Of a stretch of DNA of 64,000 nt, positions 59,331 to 64,000 are shown piece after piece. Source of the stretch: Pukyongia salina (GTDB lineage Bacteria; Bacteroidota; Bacteroidia; Flavobacteriales; Flavobacteriaceae); contig NZ_CP027062.1 in assembly GCF_002966125.1 (NCBI RefSeq), positions 2,962,501 through 3,026,500 on the forward strand, written 5' to 3'. The translations under genes and the position numbers were made by a program. Below the pieces are notes generated by a model. It had not been told where the DNA came from. It was given only the letters and a program-made list of their open reading frames with translations, and did not search any database. Every line of letters begins with the position of its first letter. Positions within the stretch are counted from its first letter, which is position 1.

Positions 59331-60095
59331 ATGATTTCGATCGTTGTTATTGGCTTTGGGAACGTTGGCAAGCATTTGAGTGAGGCTATTCACGAGGCGC
59401 CCAAACTTGTGTTACGCCAAATTTATAACCGATCGAACATAACACTTCCCAATTCGCTTCAGCAAGTAGCGTTTACAAACAACTTGACTGCCTTATTCGA
59501 TGCCGATGTGTATGTGATCGCTCTTCCCGATGATCACATCGCAAATATTTCCTCCAAGATCGCTATAAAAGACTGTCTTGTGGTGCATACATCGGGAGGA
59601 GTCGCTATGGACGAAATAGATGGTAAAAACCGTCGGGGGGTGTTGTATCCTCTGCAAAGTTTTTCGAAACACAAAAGCGTGGATTTCAGGACGATTCCAA
59701 TTTGTATTGAAGCCGAATCTAAGAAAGATCTGGAGTTACTTGGTAATTTAGGGAAGCAGATCTCCGGGAAGGTAGAGGAAATTTCTTCGGAAGACAGGGC
59801 CAGCCTGCACCTTTCGGCTGTATTTGTAAATAACTTCGTGAATCATCTCTATCACATTTCGGAAGAATTGCTTCAGCAAAAAAATCTCGATTTCGACCTA
59901 TTGAAACCCCTTATAAGAGAGACTGCAAAAAAAATAGAAGAGCTATCCCCTTCCGAAGCACAAACAGGACCTGCCATACGTCATGATGAAAAAACACTAA
60001 GAAAACATCTTCAGTTATTGAAGGACAGCCCATACGAAACATTATATCGCGACCTTACTGCGTCCATTCAGAAAACCTATGGAAAAAAGTTATAA
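59331..60095 (+). CDS. DUF2520 Rossmann-fold oxidoreductase-like protein
   Basis: A 254-aa protein with a Rossmann motif VVIGFGNVGKHL near the N-terminus, a middle VVHTSGGVAMDEI segment and the C-terminal DUF2520 domain. It resembles F420/NADP-dependent oxidoreductases. Its substrate is unknown. I chose the ATG at 59331, which places the nucleotide-binding loop at the start; an extension to 59271 is unlikely. It overlaps the KdsC-like gene by 17 nt. Confidence 0.87.
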   Translation: MISIVVIGFGNVGKHLSEAIHEAPKLVLRQIYNRSNITLPNSLQQVAFTNNLTALFDADVYVIALPDDHIANISSKIAIKDCLVVHTSGGVAMDEIDGKNRRGVLYPLQSFSKHKSVDFRTIPICIEAESKKDLELLGNLGKQISGKVEEISSEDRASLHLSAVFVNNFVNHLYHISEELLQQKNLDFDLLKPLIRETAKKIEELSPSEAQTGPAIRHDEKTLRKHLQLLKDSPYETLYRDLTASIQKTYGKKL

Positions 60096-60612
60096 AGAAT
60101 ACCTACAGCATATTACCACCTTCGTCTTCGATATAGACGGAGTATTAACCGATGGAAACGTAATGATCACTACCTCTGGTGAGCTCTTCCGAAGTATGAA
60201 TACCAAGGACGGTTTCGCATTGAAAACGGCTGTAGAAAAGGGCTATAACATTTGCATGATAAGTGGTGGCACCAATGAGGGAGTTCGTTTACGGCTCAAC
60301 GGCCTTGGAATCACCGATGTTTTTTTAGGGGCAGAAAATAAGCTTGTGATCCTTAATCAATATCTCAACACACGGGCATTGAACCGGGAGAATGTCCTCT
60401 TTATGGGAGACGATATTCCCGATCTTGAAGTAATGCAGGAAGTAGGATTACCTTGTTGTCCGCAGGATGCCGTGCCCGAAATAAAATACATTTGTAAATA
60501 TATCTCACACAAAAAAGGCGGGAAAGGCTGTGTTCGGGATGTGATAGAACAGGTGATGAAGGTGCAGGGTAAATGGATGCCCGTTAAGAACACATCTGCC
60601 AAATACGATTAA
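60079..60612 (+). CDS. kdsC: KdsC-like HAD phosphatase
   Basis: A 177-aa HAD-IIIA phosphatase with D18-I-D20 in FVFDIDGVLTDG, motif II MISGG and the GDDIPDLEVM loop. The length and motifs match KdsC, the KDO-8-phosphate phosphatase of lipopolysaccharide synthesis, but no other KDO gene is here. It starts inside the DUF2520 gene; UbiA follows 20 nt later. A different sugar phosphate is possible. Confidence 0.88.
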   Translation: MEKSYKEYLQHITTFVFDIDGVLTDGNVMITTSGELFRSMNTKDGFALKTAVEKGYNICMISGGTNEGVRLRLNGLGITDVFLGAENKLVILNQYLNTRALNRENVLFMGDDIPDLEVMQEVGLPCCPQDAVPEIKYICKYISHKKGGKGCVRDVIEQVMKVQGKWMPVKNTSAKYD

Positions 60613-60632
60613 CCCTACCCGAAAAGTGCCCT

Positions 60633-61538
60633 ATGGCTTATTTAAAAATTATCCGCCCACTAAATCTAATGCTGCTAGCCCTGGTGCAGTTATTAATAAA
60701 ATTTGTTCTTTTCGACACCTTCCAGGTCGAGATGGCGATGAATTCCTACCAATTCTTATGGTTAGTGATCGCAACCCTTGCTATAGCCGCAGCCGGTAAT
60801 GTAGTGAACGATATATACGATATAGAGATCGATAAGGTAAATAAGCCGGACAAAGTGGTAGTTGGGAAGAAGATCTCAGAGAAAAGGGCATTTACTTATT
60901 ATATCTTTCTCAATTCAATTGGTGTAATTTCGGGTTTTGTGCTGGCCAATCAATTGGGAAAACCCGGGCTGGCTGCCGTTTTTATTGTGATCTCCGCCTT
61001 GCTGTATATTTACTCAACCCAACTAAAAGCCATGCTGTTAGTTGGGAATATTGTTATTTCCCTGCTCGTTGCCTTTAGCTTGTTAATAGTGCTTATTTTC
61101 GATCTGTATCCCATAGCAGTTAATGGCCTTTCTGAAGCGCAAATCAATGTATCGCGTTTGGTATTTCACTATGCGATCTTCGCCTTCTTCATTAATTTAA
61201 TGCGGGAATTGGTGAAAGATCTGGAAGATATCAATGGAGATAAAAAAGGAGATATTCGAACACTCGCCATTGCCATGGGCAGACAGCGAACCACTATGCT
61301 GGTTTTTGCAATGGCAACGGTGTTAATTTTTAGCATTGTTACATATGTGTACACCTTCCTGTACGATAAACAACTCATGGTATTATACTTTTTATTTCTC
61401 ATAGTAGCACCTCTTATATATTTTTGTATCCGTGCATGGGGAGCAGCATCACAGAAAGAATACGCAGCCATGTCTGCAATACTCAAGATTGCGATGTTCA
61501 CGGGCATGTGCTCTATAATATGTTATCGCTTCATTTAG
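60633..61538 (+). CDS. UbiA-family prenyltransferase
   Basis: A 301-aa membrane protein with about eight to nine helices and the two UbiA aspartate-rich motifs: NVVNDIYDIEID (N59, D60, D63, D67) and DLEDINGDKKGDIRTL. It attaches a prenyl group to an aromatic or glycerol-phosphate acceptor, and homologs are often annotated as geranylgeranylglycerol-phosphate synthase-like. The acceptor is not visible. It is in the operon of DUF2520, KdsC and Maf. Confidence 0.88.
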   Translation: MAYLKIIRPLNLMLLALVQLLIKFVLFDTFQVEMAMNSYQFLWLVIATLAIAAAGNVVNDIYDIEIDKVNKPDKVVVGKKISEKRAFTYYIFLNSIGVISGFVLANQLGKPGLAAVFIVISALLYIYSTQLKAMLLVGNIVISLLVAFSLLIVLIFDLYPIAVNGLSEAQINVSRLVFHYAIFAFFINLMRELVKDLEDINGDKKGDIRTLAIAMGRQRTTMLVFAMATVLIFSIVTYVYTFLYDKQLMVLYFLFLIVAPLIYFCIRAWGAASQKEYAAMSAILKIAMFTGMCSIICYRFI

Positions 61539-61547
61539 GTATTTAAT

Positions 61548-62138
61548 ATGAATTTCGATCCTAAGAAAAATTACATTTTAGAGAACGACAGGGTCTTACT
61601 ACGGCCGCTGAAGGCCACAGATTATCCCGAATTACTGATCTTTTCGGAAGAGCAACCCGAACTATGGACCTATTCCCTAACTCCTGCCAATGGAAAAGAA
61701 AATTTACGAACCTATATGGAGCATGCCCTGCATGAGCGTGAACTAGGAATTGCATATCCGTTTATTGTGTTCGACAAGAAAGAGAAACGATACGCCGGGA
61801 GTACCCGTTTTTATGACATCCAGGACCATCACAACACCCTGCAGCTTGGCTACACCTGGTATGGAAAAGAATTTCAGGGAAGTGGGCTGAATAAGAATTG
61901 TAAATTTCTGTTACTTCAGTTTGCTTTTGAAGAGCTGGAAGTAGATAGGGTCGAGTTTCGTGCCGATGCCAAAAATGCCCGAAGTATTGCAGCAATGAAA
62001 AGCATTGGCTGTACCGAGGAAGGAATACTTAGATCGAACTGCAGAAGTGTGGATGGAAGGCGCGATAGTATAATTTTGAGCATCTTGAAGCTGGAGTGGT
62101 TGGAAAGAGTGAAGCAGGAACTAAAGAACAAATTATAA
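61548..62138 (+). CDS. GNAT family N-acetyltransferase (RimJ-like)
   Basis: A 196-aa GNAT protein with the segments DRVLLRPLKATDYPEL, LQLGYTWYGKEFQGSGLNK (acetyl-CoA loop) and the VEFRADAKNARSIAAMKSIG motif. It resembles RimJ/RimL acetyltransferases that modify protein N-termini. Spaced 9 nt after UbiA and 4 nt before Maf. Confidence 0.9.
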   Translation: MNFDPKKNYILENDRVLLRPLKATDYPELLIFSEEQPELWTYSLTPANGKENLRTYMEHALHERELGIAYPFIVFDKKEKRYAGSTRFYDIQDHHNTLQLGYTWYGKEFQGSGLNKNCKFLLLQFAFEELEVDRVEFRADAKNARSIAAMKSIGCTEEGILRSNCRSVDGRRDSIILSILKLEWLERVKQELKNKL

Positions 62139-62142
62139 AGGT

Positions 62143-62730
62143 ATGCTGAAGGAAAAATTAAAGAACTATAATATCATTCTCGCTTCGGCATCGCCGCGAC
62201 GGCATCATTTTTTTAGAGAACTAGACCTGGATTTTACTATCGAAATCAGGGAGGTAGAAGAAGTATATCCGCCCAATCTAAAAGGTAAGGAGATCACCAA
62301 TTATCTGGCAGAATTAAAAGCTTCCGCCTTTACCGATCTCTCAGACGAGGATATTCTCATTACAAGCGACACCATAGTATGGATGGACGATGAAGCCATC
62401 AATAAACCGGCAGATTACGAGGAAGCCGTGGCCATGATCGAAAGGCTTAGCGGAAATATGCACGAGGTTATCACTTCGGTTTGTTTCACCGGTAGATCTT
62501 TTCAGAGAACGATCAATGATACAACAAAAGTTTGGTTTCGTGAGATCGATGCTGAAGAGATCGCGTATTACGTGAAAACTTACAAACCTTACGATAAGGC
62601 GGGCAGTTATGGTATACAGGAGTGGATAGGTTATGTAGGGATCGAAAAACTAGAGGGAAGTTATTTTAACGTAATGGGACTGCCCACACGACTTGTTTAC
62701 AAAACGTTAATGGAGATTGCGAGCCAATAG
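62143..62730 (+). CDS. maf: Maf-family nucleotide pyrophosphatase
   Basis: A 195-aa Maf protein, which hydrolyses modified or canonical pyrimidine nucleoside triphosphates. It has SASPRR (15-20), TSDTIVW and DKAGSYGIQ with the expected acidic residues. In the operon between GNAT and a lipoprotein gene. Confidence 0.95.
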   Translation: MLKEKLKNYNIILASASPRRHHFFRELDLDFTIEIREVEEVYPPNLKGKEITNYLAELKASAFTDLSDEDILITSDTIVWMDDEAINKPADYEEAVAMIERLSGNMHEVITSVCFTGRSFQRTINDTTKVWFREIDAEEIAYYVKTYKPYDKAGSYGIQEWIGYVGIEKLEGSYFNVMGLPTRLVYKTLMEIASQ

Positions 62731-62761
62731 TATTGTCGTAATTTTGCTCAAAATCTTGCCT

Positions 62762-63706
62762 ATGACTCGTTCTACACTAGTTGTGCTATTGCCTATTTTC
62801 GCATTTCTTTTTCTCTCGGGATGTACCCGGCCGGTAAAGGATTCTGGTACTAACGAAAATGCCATTGGATCTTCAGAAATAAAAAAATCCGGAAAACCCC
62901 GGGTTGTAACCAAAGAATTCAAGGAGTATTGGTTTTCAGGTACGGCAGAGATCACTTCCTACGAGCTCATGCAAGAGCGTTATGGTGAGCTAAGAAAAGG
63001 TACGGCTGTGACGGTATTTGTTTCAGAAAATTTCTTGCCAGATGTTCAGGTAAAAGCCGAGCAGTCTTCGAAGGAGACTATCCCGGTACTTAAATTTAAT
63101 AGTACCAAGAAATTCCTTACAGGGATCTATCCGTACTCGGTCATGACCAGTGCCTTCAGTCCCATAGCAAAAAAGGATCATGCTATAAAAATTAGTAACT
63201 CGGTGCAGGAATGGTGTGGACAGGTTTACATGCAATTGAATAATCGCGAAAAGTTTGAGTTTATTGGCCATTCGTATTTTGAAGGCGAGGCAGACCAGAA
63301 AGCATCTTTGGATAAAACCTGGCTTGAGGATGAATTGTGGAATTTAATTCGTATCAATCCTGAAGAATTGCCCACCGGAGATATAACTATTGTTCCACCT
63401 CTTGAATTTCTGCGGATGCGCCACAAAAATATATCTATCCAAAATGCGGTAGCAAGCTTGAAACAAGGCGACTCGATCTCCACCTACCTCTTAAAATATC
63501 CCGAGCTAGAGCGGGAACTTATAATATATTTTAATAGTAGTTTCCCGTTCGAGATCGAGAAATGGGAAGAGACCAATTCGGCATGGGGAAATAACCAACG
63601 TCTCACAACTACCGCTACCAGAATGAAGCGTATCAAGAATGCATACTGGAGCAGGAATAGCAATGCAGACGTGGCCCTTCGCGATTCTTTGGGCTTAAAT
63701 CCGTAG
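62762..63706 (+). CDS. Lipoprotein of unknown function
   Basis: The 314-aa product has a lipobox LSGC with the cysteine at residue 21, from the ATG at 62762 (an in-frame start at 62717 would put extra residues before the signal). After a linker comes a domain with KEYWFSGTAEITSYEL, PYSVMTSAFSPI and a VQEWCGQVYMQLN segment. No family recognised with certainty. It lies 31 nt after maf and 8 nt before the MscS gene. Confidence 0.75.
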   Translation: MTRSTLVVLLPIFAFLFLSGCTRPVKDSGTNENAIGSSEIKKSGKPRVVTKEFKEYWFSGTAEITSYELMQERYGELRKGTAVTVFVSENFLPDVQVKAEQSSKETIPVLKFNSTKKFLTGIYPYSVMTSAFSPIAKKDHAIKISNSVQEWCGQVYMQLNNREKFEFIGHSYFEGEADQKASLDKTWLEDELWNLIRINPEELPTGDITIVPPLEFLRMRHKNISIQNAVASLKQGDSISTYLLKYPELERELIIYFNSSFPFEIEKWEETNSAWGNNQRLTTTATRMKRIKNAYWSRNSNADVALRDSLGLNP

Positions 63707-63714
63707 ATTTGAGT

Positions 63715-64000
63715 ATGGAAAAATTCTTACCCGAAATATTACAATCGGCTATTATCATTACCATCAACCTTATTTTAAGATGGATATTGGTTCGAATAGT
63801 AAAGCGATTTTCGAAGAAGTCGGAAAAAGTTGAACATCGCACCGGATTGATAATAAAGTATATCGACTTTGCGATCATTTTCCTTAGTATTTTCGGTTTG
63901 ATCCTTATCTGGGGCGTAGAGTTTACCGATGTTGGATGGGTGATGTCCTCGGTATTTGCTGTGATCGGGATCGGCTTTTTTGCGCAATGGTCTATCCTGT
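63715..64000 (+). CDS. MscS-family mechanosensitive channel, N-terminal part (cut by window edge)
   Basis: About 95 codons from the ATG at 63715, running off the window. It has two or three hydrophobic helices and the segment SVFAVIGIGFFAQW, which resembles the pore-lining helix of MscS family channels. The end is missing, so the call is partial. It is the last visible gene of the operon. Confidence 0.75.
   Translation, partial: MEKFLPEILQSAIIITINLILRWILVRIVKRFSKKSEKVEHRTGLIIKYIDFAIIFLSIFGLILIWGVEFTDVGWVMSSVFAVIGIGFFAQWSIL

Overview
Organism and style. The window looks like the chromosome of a marine-type Flavobacteriaceae (Bacteroidota). The pointers are a T9SS C-terminal sorting domain, DUF5916, DUF4834, YfhO, LolD and CarboxypepD_reg/TonB receptor families, a fused CcsBA haem-lyase gene, and a cysteine-synthase/serine-palmitoyltransferase-type pair of the kind that makes capnine sulfonolipids. 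Many genes carry a Bacteroidota -7 element (TAnnTTTG) and a leader of only about 10-20 nt, and ribosome binding sites are mostly lacking. I cannot name the genus. No rRNA, tRNA, IS element, prophage or CRISPR array was seen.

Layout. 1-5.4 kb: start of folE, msrA, a DUF5916 barrel, lolD plus a TIGR02757 gene, and a small lipoprotein. 5.5-11.4 kb: a GAF histidine kinase, then an operon of a BatA/vWA membrane protein, a dihydroorotase-like protein without metal ligands and small membrane proteins, then an esterase. 11.4-22.4 kb: an MBL hydrolase, three-gene pntAB transhydrogenase, a conserved 484-aa protein of unknown role, bcp, a cluster-less endonuclease III, a 50-aa small protein, an ECF-type sigma factor and uvrA. 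22.5-26.1 kb is the most accessory-looking part: a T9SS protein, an intergenic region built of short tandem repeats and hairpins, and two paralogous exported proteins. Each paralog has a sigma54-like promoter at nearly the same distance and the same 19-nt motif after its stop codon.

26-34.9 kb: a glycosyltransferase/YfhO/DUF4834 operon, an outer-membrane barrel with a GNAT protein, and the probable sulfonolipid genes (capB-like and capA-like). The GNAT gene ends 23 bp from the end of the capB-like gene and could be the missing N-acyltransferase. 34.9-43.8 kb: oligopeptidase B, YbaB, a thioredoxin, an OmpA protein with repeated modules, DUF1508, threonine aldolase and a zinc metalloprotease. 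43.9-49.7 kb: prfB with its programmed +1 frameshift and a seven-gene operon (amidohydrolase, DUF985 cupin, HAD phosphatase, PfkB kinase, unknown, YceI, ArsC). 49.8-55.6 kb: a TonB-type receptor, a 57-aa membrane protein, fumC, and an unusual membrane protein ending in a LuxR-like helix-turn-helix, followed by a structured 3' element. 55.6-64 kb: CcsBA with a truncated haemoglobin, then a tight operon of DUF2520, KdsC-like, UbiA, GNAT, Maf, a lipoprotein and the start of an MscS channel.

Most of the window is core flavobacterial housekeeping. The items most worth following up are the sulfonolipid neighbourhood, the sigma54-linked paralog pair, the membrane-bound LuxR-like protein, and the pseudo-dihydroorotase and cluster-less Nth.
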